Assembly: GCF_000189635.1 (NCBI RefSeq)
Contig: NW_002476302.1
Coordinates: 1 to 64,000, forward strand
Direction: 5' to 3'
DNA: 64,000 nt
Origin: Tetrahymena thermophila SB210
Taxonomy: Eukaryota; Ciliophora; Oligohymenophorea; Hymenostomatida; Tetrahymenidae
Made by a program: the position numbers and the translations under genes. Shown piece by piece: positions 1-11,100 of this stretch; within the stretch, counting starts at the first letter, position 1, and each line of letters opens with the position of its first letter. Under the pieces are notes generated by a model. That model was not told the origin of the DNA, ran no database searches, and was given only the letters and a program-made list of their open reading frames with translations.

Positions 1-312
1 AACCCCAACCCCAACCCCAACCCCAACCCCAACCCCAACCCCAACCCCAACCCCAACCCCAACCCCAACCCCAACCCCAACCCCAACCCCAACCCCAACC
101 CCAACCCCAACCCCAACCCCAACCCCAACCCCAACCCCAACCCCAACCCCAACCCCAACCCCAACCCCAACCCCAACCCCAACCCCAACCCCAACCCCAA
201 CCCCAACCCCAACCCCAACCCCAACCCCAACCCCAACCCCAACCCCAACCCCAACCCCAACCCCAACCCCAACCCCAACCCCAACCCCAACCCCAACCCC
301 AACCCCAACCCC
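1..312. repeat. Telomere, 52 units of AACCCC (C4A2/G4T2)
   Basis: Perfect tandem 6-mer AACCCC from the first base to 312, where it stops abruptly at TTATTATT. The C-rich strand reads 5'->3' inward, as expected at the left end of a chromosome. C4A2/G4T2 is the telomere of Tetrahymena and related oligohymenophorean ciliates; the perfect, uninterrupted array fits de novo telomere addition at a macronuclear chromosome end. Confidence 0.98.
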
Positions 313-493
313 TTATTATTTTTATTATTAAATTTTTTAGAGAATTATTTATGAAGAGCTAAGTTTTTTAAAAAATTTGTTTGTTGATCGGTATTTAATA
401 GATAATAAATAAATTTTGACTTAAAATTTTTTTAAATATATAAATAAATAAAATAAGTGATAATAAATAAAATCGTTCAAATTAAAGCGCAAA
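313..493. other. Subtelomeric spacer, no gene seen
   Basis: About 180 bp of AT-rich DNA between the telomere and the first start codon. I see no subtelomeric repeat family and no tandem array. It must hold the promoter and 5' UTR of the first gene. Confidence 0.6.
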
Positions 494-1756
494 ATGTCAA
501 AAAATTATAGAATTTCAACTAATTAAGTTCAAGTTAGGCATGACTTGCATAAAAAAATTATTAAGTATTTAGCACCTCTTCCAGACTAAAGAGCGTTCAT
601 TATATATACTAGTCAAGAGTAAAATGAAGATGATACATACATAATTTGCAATTTGCTTAATGGCCAAATAAAATATGGCCCTTTGTTTTCAAAAGCAGAA
701 AAAATAGAAAACATTAATGATGATTTGATAGTATTTGTAGACTCAAAGAAGCAAAAACTATAAGTCTTTAGCATAAATAAATAGGATTTCATTAAATTTA
801 ATGACGTTGCCGTTCCATCCTTAGATGCACTCCCTTAAAATTAAAGAACTTAAGAACAAATTGGGGATGCTATTACTGATCTTACTATTATTCGCTTTTC
901 TGAGTCTAAGTCTATCGTAGTAATAGAAAAGAAATAAGCAACAAATTAAAATTAGGTTGAATTCATAATGTCTGCATATTGCTTTGATGAAGATTTCTTA
1001 GAATCTAAAAATGGTATATGTTAAGTAACTAATCCAATTAAATTTAGCTAGTAAAATCTTTAAAAAGTTTATGGTTAGTTAAATAACACTGATACTGTGA
1101 TAATATCATCTTAATAATTCTAAGAAGGCACTTAATCAAAGTTTTTGATGTGGAATTTCAAAGACAAAGTTTTATCAAATCAATTACAACACATATCACT
1201 TAATTCAACCCTAGAAGGTACTATAATAAATATAACTCCTTGGTAAAAACCAAGTGAAATAGCATTTTGGTTAAATGGAAAGCCTGGAAAACCTTAAATA
1301 ATAGTATACGATTATATTTCAAAAACTGACTATGAATATACTCTTAAAGTGTATACTAATTTATTTTTGTTAGTGAATGTTTACGAAGTTAATTTTGAAA
1401 AAGAAAGAATTATATTGAACATAATTCCTGAAACACAAAATTCATGTATTGATATTATAAATCCTATCAAAAATAGAATTACTTACACATAAGACATTGA
1501 TAATACACAGGATACAATATAGTTTTCATCAGATTGTCGCTATTTTATAACAAATGAAAATAATTATGATGTGATGGGTGAAGATTGCAGTGATTCTAGA
1601 GAAAGTCTTTTGACAATCCATTCGGTTATAGGAATAAAAACATCTCTCATGAACTTTTTGCTAATGAAAAATATTGTTAACATTTACGGAGAAGAAGCTT
1701 CCAAATCCATCATTGATTTACTTACAGATGAAGATAATGAAACAAGTAATAAATGA
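494..1756 (+). CDS. Unrecognised 420-aa protein, first gene from the telomere
   Basis: Single exon, open for 420 codons when TAA and TAG are read as Gln, ending at TGA 1754-1756. The first in-frame ATG is at 494 and the protein starts MSKNYRISTNQ. I do not recognise the family. It has no signal peptide and no clear membrane segment. Much of the chain alternates short hydrophobic beta-type stretches (for example TYIICNLLNGQIKYG, FLMWNFKDKVL, PQIIVYDYISK) with polar loops, which would suit a beta-propeller-like fold, but no WD signature repeats clearly. The C-terminus is acidic (DLLTDEDNETSNK). It faces TRM1 tail to tail. The coding call is strong because of its length without TGA and coherent composition; function is unknown. 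Confidence 0.8.
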
Positions 1757-2108
1757 ATGAGATGAAAACAAAAACAATTATATTTATCACTAAAGAAAGG
1801 GAAATTAATTGTCTAAGTGACCATAATAATATTATAATATGTAGATGATTTAATAATATCAGTATTGAATTTAAGTTAAAATTAAAATGATATCATATAT
1901 ATACATATTTTAGGTTAATAATGAATTTTAACATATTTATTACTTACTCTACACTTTTATACTTATTTATTAACAGATTCACAATATTTTTTATTCATTT
2001 TTTAAATAAGTTAATTGCTTTATTTTTAATCAATCTGTTTTGTTTTTCTTTTTTAATTCATCTCCATTATCCTAATGTTCTTATTAGATTTCTTCATTTT
2101 ATCCTTCT

Positions 2109-4371
2109 TCAACTAGAAGTCTTTTTAATAGAACAATTCATAGTAAAATTAGTTAAAGCTCTTATAAGAAAGATATAAAAATTACTTTTGAGCAGGTCTC
2201 TTTCCTGGTCCCCAATTTTTCTCTGGATTAGGAAGCCATCTTGGTAGTTTATTTTCAACATTAATATCTAAATCGAAGTTGGGCTAGCATCTATTTTTTT
2301 TAATTATAAATAGTATTTTAATTATATGTAAAATTTAAGCAAATACATGTTTGGTTTAGAGACTATAGCATAATTAGAGCTTTCCTTATCAAATGCCCTG
2401 AAGAATTCTTCATCATTTGGCTATAGGGTTCTTTTCTGTTTTATAATATTTAATTAATTTTTTAGCTTTCTAAAACTTATAAATAAAATAAATGAATGAG
2501 TAAAAAAATATATTTTTACCCAGTTTCTGATAACATCAAAAACTATTTCAGAAGGAGCATTTGTTTTGTATATAGCAGGATTTAAGTATGTTTATTCAAT
2601 AGAATAATTTAAACTTTTAATTGCTGAAAAAATTTTCTTTTTGCTTGGAACTGTAGTTTTCATCATCTTGGATAAGTGTTCAAAGTTAAATCCTAAAGGA
2701 ATATTATCAACACCAGCTTTTTACTCCTATAAAATTATTAATAAAAATTATATAAATTGCAAAATTATTTAGTTTTTACAAGCTAAATTGAGTGCAACAT
2801 TCCTTCAATTTTCTTTTTAGTAGCCAAAGGTAAATCGAATTTATCTGAATTAAGATAATCAATAGTTTTTTAGATGAATTCCTAATCATTCAATTTGTCT
2901 GTCCAAATAGGTCCGTCTTTATAATTAATATAAATAATTTAATTCTTTTTATATTTTAATAAATACAAAGCTAAATATTTACTGATGGTAAAGCTTTCTC
3001 CACATTAATTGCAAATATTGCTAGGAAGATTCAATTTTTAAGGAACGTGCTTTTGGGCATCACTTTGCTTAGCCTTAGATTACTTACCAAATGTTTGGAA
3101 GTATTAATTCTAACAGTTATCACAATGAAAAACATTACCAGTACGTACTAAAGATCTTCCACATTCAAGTTTACCAGGCTTGATTATAAGAAAGACTCTA
3201 ACATAAAATTCACTCATGTAACAAAGTAAAGGTGTAATAAACTTTCCATATCTATTGGCGATGTTATTAGCTGTATATAAAATAATTCTAACTGCATTCT
3301 ATATTAATTAATAATACATTTATTTAACTCAAAATTTCCTTAAAATATCTAAAAGTTACTTCTTCATAGGCAGCGATTTTAGCTCTTGATGATCCATATA
3401 AATAGTAGCACTTTTAGGTATCTGGTCCACAGAGGATTCTAGAATCAGTAGAAGTAATGCATAGTAATGTTTCTCCAACAGCGCCTTAAATGGCACAGTC
3501 AAGGAATGGAGCACAAGTTCCATATGGATCTAAATCAATTACATCAAAACGAGCATTTCTATCTCCAGATGAGCTCCTGAACTTTTATTCATACATTAAC
3601 TAAACGGCATCCTTTAAAGTCACTTAAATATAATTTATAAAATAAGAATTTATCTACCTCAATTTTATTTAATATTATGAGTTAAAAAATATGTAAAAGA
3701 TGTTTTTACTTTCAATTTTGCTAAGATCTAAATTGTTCAATATGAAATTATCCATCATTAACTTATGGGATGCTTCGGAAATATCATTTGCATAGACTTT
3801 CTTAATATCTTTAAGTTCTTTGCTAAATCTAATTGCTCTAAGACCACTAGCAGAAAGAGCATCTAAAATAGTTATTCCATCAAATTTTTCCTTTCCTAAA
3901 TTTAATTTAAAATATTTTTATCTTAATATTTTAAGAATCTTTAATTCAATAATTCCAAAATTTAATTACTAGTTTCCTTTAAGTATTCCTTGAACATATG
4001 AATAACCAAAACAGTTAAGTCTCTATTGAAAACCTAATGATCATAATTAAAAATGTCTTTAGTAAGATGATAAAAAATTTATAAACAGCTAATAAAAATA
4101 AGCAAATTAGCTCAGCTCATTTTGAATTTAATGCTGCTGTGTTAATGTTATTAACTTAAACTGGGTTGTAGAACACTTCTGATAACAACTTTTTACCATC
4201 TTCTGAATTTTCAATGTAAGACTTTTAGATCTTAGCATATCCCTCCTAAATAAAGGTATTATCTACTGGTTAATTGGTAATTTACTACTAAATATTCTAT
4301 TTAGATTCTTCTTGAATTATCTATTAAGGAACCTCCTCAACTTACATTTGGTTTGTAACTTCGCTATCCAT
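2109..4371 (-). CDS. TRM1: TRM1, tRNA (guanine26-N2)-dimethyltransferase
   Basis: Uses S-adenosylmethionine to dimethylate G26 of tRNAs. Ten exons on the minus strand: 4156-4371, 3970-4033, 3710-3895, 3360-3622, 2983-3298, 2780-2916, 2520-2726, 2347-2435, 2186-2290 and a tiny last exon at 2109-2112, giving about 528 aa. Family motifs fall in order: [14 protein letters not shown] across intron 1, then [15 protein letters not shown] (SAM-binding), [17 protein letters not shown] (catalytic DPYG), [17 protein letters not shown], a Cys4 zinc-binding region (CDNC...CNQC), GPIW, and the C-terminal [13 protein letters not shown]. All exon phases agree. The acceptor of exon 8 and the last exon are the least certain: with Gln at TAA/TAG the frame after PGKRPAQ has no nearby stop, so a final intron to a TGA is inferred. 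The start ATG precedes a Gln-rich leader. Confidence 0.93.
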
Positions 4372-4980
4372 TTTTCTAAAATATTTTGTAAAATCGAAAA
4401 TAAAAGTTCTCCTTTTTGCTTGAATATTAGTTTGATTATGAAGTACTGTTTATTTATTTTTGTTTAATTAGTTTCCAATTATGCTAAAGATTTTTTTTAA
4501 CATTCCTATATTCAAATAAAATTAATATCTTATAATTCTTTTTATTTTTCAGATTATAAAAAGTAGCTACTTTAATTGAACTTATTAAATCTATACGATG
4601 CTTTGTATATAAAAGTGTGTATGCATGCATATGGAATATATTAATAAATTAAGCACCAGTCATTCAGTCATCAATCAATTACATTTTAATATCTATTTTA
4701 TCAAATTCTGTCTAAACAGTCTATCTAATTATTATTAATAGATGCTATAATTATTGAGAGAACAATTTCGCTAACAAAATAAAATAAAAAAATAATTTAT
4801 TTAGATTTTAATCATGTTTTCTCAAAAAAATTTGTAATTGAACTATTCAATAAATAAATGATAAATATTTTACTGAAATGGAATTATTTTATTGATTTGT
4901 TAATTTATATATTTTACAAAACATTTACAAATAGTTTAAAATATATTTCCAAATTTATTTTTAAATATAAAATATTTATC
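4372..4980. other. Intergenic, AT-rich, no gene seen
   Basis: Lies between the start of TRM1 and the stop of the next minus-strand gene. Very AT-rich with no supported reading frame; it should hold the TRM1 promoter and the 3' UTR of the neighbour. Confidence 0.5.
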
Positions 4981-5979
4981 TCATTTTCCTTTTTTTCCCT
5001 TTTTCTTATCATCTTTTTTAACTATTAAAGGTTCATCAATAGCACCCTCATCTTCTTCAACAGATCTTACACAAAAACCTTCAATTTCAAGAACTTAAAC
5101 TTGCTCTTCTTCATCTATTGTTTAGTTATAAAGTTATTAAATATATTGCTATTTTTAATGTAATCTAATGTTAAAGTACTTTGTTGAGCAGGTAAGTAAT
5201 AACCAACGACATAAGTATTTTTATCTGTCAAGAAAGTATTAGCTATTGTATCAGCTTTTGTCTTTACAAATTTTCTTTCTCCTTGCTTATCAAATAGCTC
5301 AACAATTAAGTTTTCATTTTTCTCAATATCTATTTATAAACAAACAAACAAACAAAATCAGATTTAAAACCATAACTTATAAAAATTTCAATAAAAAACA
5401 ATTTAAATATTTATGAAAAATATTAAGCTATTTATTTAATATTTACCTGCTATTTTTTGTTTTGCTGCTTTTAATTTTTCAAGCTTTTCATCATATTTAA
5501 CAATACTTTCTTTAGATTTTTCAATATCTTTTGTTAATTCAAATTTTTCAGCTTCTAAAGGGTTTGAGGGAACAACTTCTTTTCCCTTTTTACCTGGCTT
5601 AGGAGCTTCTTTTTTAGGTTCCTTTTTAATATTAAAGATAAAATAAAGCATAAAAAATGAATCAAGCTTATAAATTAAATATTAAACATACTTGTTTAGC
5701 AGCTGCTTTCTTCTTGTCTCCTGTAGTTTATGTTTCTGTAGCTAATTTTTCTTCTTCTTCTTTTAAAAGCTTGTCAAGTTCTATAATTCTTGCCTCATGT
5801 CTACTAATTTTTTTAGCTAATGCAACTTTTTCTTTATTATGTTAATCTTCTTTTGCTTTTAGATTGTTATTTATTTCCTTTAAACATGTTAACCATATTG
5901 TATCTATTAAGGTAGCAGTAAGGCAGTCTATACAAAATATTTTACTTTGTTTATATCCAAAAAGTACTAATATTAACAT
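4981..5979 (-). CDS. CXorf65-like small protein with charged coiled insert
   Basis: Four exons (5692-5979, 5447-5621, 5180-5329, 4981-5114; phases agree), 248 aa, stop TGA 4981-4983. The N-terminus MLILVLFGYKQSKIFCIDC and the later stretch LIVELFDKQGERKF...FLTDKNTYVVGYYLP recall the two halves of the animal CXorf65 family, a short ubiquitin-like beta-rich protein: hydrophobic MxIxxxxG start, then a 'D..G' strand and an 'NTYxV' strand. Between the halves sits a long Lys/Glu/Ala-rich helical insert (about residues 38-150), encoded by the end of exon 1 and by exon 2. The tail is KKDDKKKGKKGK. The family assignment comes from memory of the motif pattern and is tentative; the gene structure is better supported. 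Confidence 0.7.
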
Positions 5980-6314
5980 TCTCTAAACTCCTACTAAACT
6001 ATTTACTTATATTATATTTTCAAAAACTATTTATAATTAATTATACAAAAGTAAAAATAATAATAAATTTTTGAATAAAGTTACTTAAATTAAATAAAAA
6101 AAGATACATCACAAATAATTAATTCGATTTAATATATTTTTTTATAAAAAAGTAGTTTTAATCAGTTTTAAATAATATTTTAATGTTAAATTTTGAGAAA
6201 ATATTTCCTTTTTCAAAATTAATCATCAATTACATACAAAATAAAACATTTCTTTAGTCAAATTAAATTAAACATAAGTAATTAAGTAGTAGTTTTAATT
6301 ATAATATTATTAAC
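5980..6314. other. Intergenic, AT-rich
   Basis: Gap between two minus-strand genes. No supported ORF or RNA gene; expected to contain the upstream region of the CXorf65-like gene and the 3' UTR of the tetraspan gene. Confidence 0.5.
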
Positions 6315-7285
6315 TCATGGGCCGAATATGTCACAGAATATAAGTTTAAAGATAGACTTATCACTATCTAAGGGTTCGTAAATATAAGCTTGTTCATGAA
6401 TAAGCTTCTTAAAGCATGGACAAATGAAATGGAAGAAAACCCAACATCCTCCAGTAGCATAATTTAAAATTTATGAGTCATCATACATTTTCCCTACTTC
6501 ACCTTTAAGAGAATAATAAATTGAAAATAATTAATTTTTTAAGACATTAAATGTTTTTATCACAAAATGTTGTTTTATTTGATATGAATAAAAAACAAAT
6601 CTTTTAAAATAAATTCGATGATGAATACATAAATATAGTTCAAATTAATATTCTAATTGAAATTTTTATTTTTTAAAATAAATCATTTATTTTATTTGAA
6701 AAATTTTTCATTATTTCAATAAAACAATTTTTATCTTTTTAATGCTGCTTAAATTTGTGTATAAAATTGCATCTGTCAAAAAAAATATGACACTTTTTAA
6801 AGATATTAAATGATTATTTATTTACCTTATGGATGATCTAAAGAATAATGCACTGCCTTTGTGCAATCAGATGTACCAAATATAAAAATAAATTGAATTA
6901 TAATAACTAAAGCTATGACCCAGTGTAAAAAATTTATCAATAGCTTCAAATTTCTAACATAAAGACCGCATGTTCCCAAGCAGCAACCCAATTTTCTAAA
7001 TCTATCTGGATCCATAGCTTCGAATTTTCTAATGCAGAGCAACCCCATTAAAGTTAGAAAGATTATTATGCAATATAAAATAGTGATTACTATTGGGATT
7101 ACTGCTAATTAAATGCTACTTGTTTTAGTAGTTGTCGTACTTGTTCCTCCAGACGTAGAAGGATCAGATATTTATTAGATTTAGCATTTATCAGCAGAGT
7201 ATGTACTATAAAAAATAGCGTTATATATTGCTATGCAAGCAAAAAATAGGCACATAACAAGATAGTAGGTTACTACTGAAGCCAT
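6315..7285 (-). CDS. Small multi-pass (tetraspan-type) membrane protein, unknown function
   Basis: Two exons, 6826-7285 and 6315-6502, joined across a 323-bp intron at phase 1; 215 aa, stop TGA 6315-6317. ATG at 7285 gives MASVVTYYLVMCLFFACIA, so the first membrane segment starts at once (residues 4-27). A Ser/Thr-rich loop with one Cys (SADKC...SGGTSTTTTKTSS) follows, then TM2 (about 60-83), a cytoplasmic-looking segment with CCLGTC, TM3 (about 113-136) and a shorter fourth hydrophobic stretch in exon 2 (GGCWVFFHFICPCF). The four-segment layout and Cys-rich juxtamembrane patches resemble tetraspan proteins, possibly palmitoylated, but no CCG signature of true tetraspanins is present. Function is unknown. 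Confidence 0.75.
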
Positions 7286-8122
7286 TTAAAATTTTAATGC
7301 TAACTACTAAGAAAAATTATAAATTTATTTTAAAAATCTGCTCTGCTCTGTTATAGTTTATAGCTTACTTTAATTGCTTAAAAACTTAAAAATATCTAAA
7401 ATTTGTTAATTATTTATGTATTTTTTTTATATTTAAAAATTTTTATCAAAAAGGATTTCTAAAAATTAATTTTGAGAAGAATTGTAAAAACGAAAAAAAA
7501 AAAAAAGCAAAGGGTTAAAAAGCTTATTTATATTTTATTAAATCATATTTTTTTTGTGTTATAAATAATGAAAGATATTACAAAACTATTTATTACTGAT
7601 TGAAATAAAAAGTAAATTATTTTTGTGATTGTAAATTTTTTTTAATAATTGATTATAGTATAATCTTACTTAAGATTCGTCTATGCTCATATTAAAATGA
7701 AAATTCTTTTCTAAAAATTTTAAGCTGCAATTTAAAGCTTGCAAACAAAATAGAGTAGTAAATTAAATTTAAAAATAACTAAGTATTCATAACACAACAA
7801 ACATAGATTTAATTTCAAAGTATTTTAAGCCAGTAAAGTTGTAAAGTGAGTTTACTTAATTAACTGTAGCAAAACTACAAGCAAAACTATGAAAAAATAG
7901 TGAATTTGATAGACTAAAAAATAGATAATTCAAATATTTATAAAATACTACAAATATAATTTTTGTTTTATTATGAATGAATGTTTGAAAATTAATTATA
8001 TTTAATATCAATTTTTAGTATTTCAATATAATTTAATTTTTCGAACTAATTAAAAAAGTAAAAAATACGCAAATAAATAGTGCATATAGGTTTCTTATTA
8101 AAAATAGCACAGTTTTTTGCAA
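7286..8122. other. Divergent intergenic region
   Basis: AT-rich DNA between two divergently transcribed genes (tetraspan-type on minus, TmcB-like on plus). It must contain both promoters. It includes a poly-A/T tract near 7493-7505. No supported gene. Confidence 0.5.
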
Positions 8123-11100
8123 ATGAGAGCTCTAACTAAATAAAAATCAACCAAAAGTTTTGACAAATCAAAAACTAAAAATCTTAAAAATAAAAAGGAT
8201 GAAAAGAAGCAACTTGAAAGATAATAGCTAAAATAGGAAATAAAAGAAAGGGAACAGCATCTTAAACATGCGTTGGCAAACTTTATGAACTAAGAGCAAG
8301 GTATCTATCAATCAATCAATTAATTACACTAATTTTAAAATAGGATATGCTAAATTTCGCAATTTAAATTCTAAATATACCTTTGAAATATATAAAATAT
8401 TTTAATAAATAAAGCTTTAATAATTTTTATTTAAGATAAAAATGCTAATATTTTTTAAAGTTATTACAAGATAGTAGTTTTTATTTTAAAGATTTACTTC
8501 ATTCTGCTAATTAATATTAATTAATCATTAGAATAATAAGAATTAATTGGCTATAAGTTGCTAATAAGTAAATTTGATAATATTTGTGTTCGATGCAATT
8601 AGATAGAGGAATAGCTTAATTTTAATGATTGATTTTTAATAATTAAAAATTAACGAATAATTCAAAATTTAATTTTACTTCTATATTTTACTAAATTCTA
8701 CTAAATAAAAATTTAAAATTAAAATATTTTACTCATAATTTTATGGTTATTTTTATCGATCTAATAAAATGAAGGTTGAATTAGCGGCTAAAATATCAAA
8801 TATGGTATTAAATTTCTATATTCAATTTTTAAAAATATAACATTAGTAGAAATTTGTTTCTCAAATTTTTAATAGAATGAACTTACTTTTGGATTAATTT
8901 AAATTAAAATTTGAAATATTTCGCAAAAAAGTATACTAGTATATATATACCCAAAAGAACAGGCAACTTTTTTAACTAAATTACTCTTATCAAAATTAAT
9001 TTAATGAAAACTATAAGCCTTAATATAGAGACAAATTTTGTACAAAAGATATAGTTTTTGTTAGCTATCAAGTAACTAACCAAAAACCACCACCACTAAT
9101 TTAAAGCTTTATTGTGGAGAACTGTATTTATGAACTCAAAAAATAACATTTATTTTAATATCCTTATGCTAATTAGAACTACAAATTAAAGAAAATTTTC
9201 ATATTGATAGATAAATAAATAAATAAACAAACAAACAAATAGAAGTTTAGTAGTTAGTTGGTTTAAGAGCTAATTAATTAATTAGTGAACTAATACTACC
9301 TTAAAAATTTTAATAAAAAGCAAATAATTTATTTTTACTTCTTAAAATTCATAGAAGAAGAAAGGTTAAAGCTAGAAAAGTAGTAAGAACGAGAGAAAGA
9401 GCACAAAGAAGAAGAAAAATAAACGCGATATATCTTGAAGAACGTTAAATTGGTTTAAACAAAAAACTATACTACTGCTCTTTCTCTTTCTGCAGTAGAG
9501 AAGTTTGACCTTACATAAAAGCTTGCGAATTTATGGAATTTTATAAGCTATTGTGAAAGAGAAATTACAAGGCCTAAGATATTAAATATAATTTTTATAT
9601 GCGTATACTTCTTTTAGCTTTTTAGTATCAGCGTTAGCTCTATTTCCCCAACTGTTAGTGAAATTTCTTTAAATACTATTTACTATATTGCTAGATCATC
9701 AAGAGTTATTCCATTATTAGCTACTCTTAACTATGCAGATATTGTTGGCCTTATTGTTATTTTAGTTATTTGTATAATAGATTCTATATTTTTTTATTGC
9801 GCTTGGGACCTCTCCAATAGTTCCACCAAGGAAGAAGAAAACAATTTTAAGCTCAAAAAAGGAAAGGCGTAGTTTGTTTTATATTATTTACAGCTTTATA
9901 GATGGTTTCTTATTGTTCCAAAAATTGATATCGCTTTAGGTGGATTTTTTTGTGGAGTACTGAACGATAGCAGCAAATCAGCAAATGTAGAACGGTGTAG
10001 TGATATGTTATCTTTCTCTAAATACTAAATAGTGATTGCATTTTTTAGTTTTCTTTAGATAATCTCAATTGTTATATCTACCTATTTATTCGTTATTGTA
10101 TATAATACTGCTAGTTTTATGCCTGCTAATCCAATCAAATCTCGTTATTCAAACAAAAAGTTCATAGAAATATTTTTAGTGTTTATATTCATCCTATTCA
10201 GTTATCCCTAAGTAATTTCATAAAAAGTATTATTGCTTATTATGCAACACATTATCGGCGTGTACTATCAGCTTGAATATTTTATATAATTTCCTCTCCT
10301 TACTAGAGAATACACTACTATATACGCAAATATTATAAATACTTATGCTTTTGCTTGTGTTTTATAAACCATCCGCTATTCAGTCAGCAGTTTTTTAGAT
10401 AAAAACTTTCTAATTTATCTCACAATTGTGAGTACATTCTTAATGGCCCTCTAGTAAAGTTATATGACATAGCAGCTCAGTCGCATTAGGGCATTTGATT
10501 TAAAAGATTAATTAAAGTATCCAAATTTGGCTTGTTTGTATTTTGAGGAGCTTTTGTTTCTGTCTAAAAATTCATTAAGAGAGAAGCGAATGTATTTAAT
10601 TGTTCTAGGAATGCTTGAATTTCATCAATAAAAATGCAGGGATCAAAAGTGTCCTTGTTAAGTTGTAGAAAAGTTTGAAGATTATGGGTATGACATACCC
10701 CTTAACGAAGCAAAACTTCTAAATACTCCAATAGGCTTGTATTTGTATAATCTTTCCAAAGATCATGGCTGTATAATTATTAAATTGTTATAAATATTAT
10801 TCTCATTTATTTATCAGAAAAGAGTTAAATTTGAATTTAAATTATACATAAAAATAAACACTTTTTTAAAGTTTTGTATTTATTATTAATATTATTTATT
10901 ATGAAATAGAATTCGTTATTTGGGTCATGAAATTTGTTGATTATCACATTAGAGATCTAATACATCAGCTTGAAAAAACACACATAGAAAACAACCAAGT
11001 ATAAATAAAATCATCATTAATTGTTATGAATTTGTTAATTTTGTTTATCAATTTAATTAAAAAAGCCAAATTACACAATTTATTTTATTTTTTGATAGAA

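Noticed and set aside
1921..2178. Plus-strand hydrophobic 85-codon frame
   Set aside because: Lies antisense to the 3' end and last intron of TRM1; composition is the shadow of A-rich minus-strand DNA.
9210..9240. TAAATAAACAAACAAAC repeats here and at 44690-44760, 48755-48790 as a dispersed element
   Set aside because: Simple AT-rich tetranucleotide runs common throughout; no element boundaries or target duplications.
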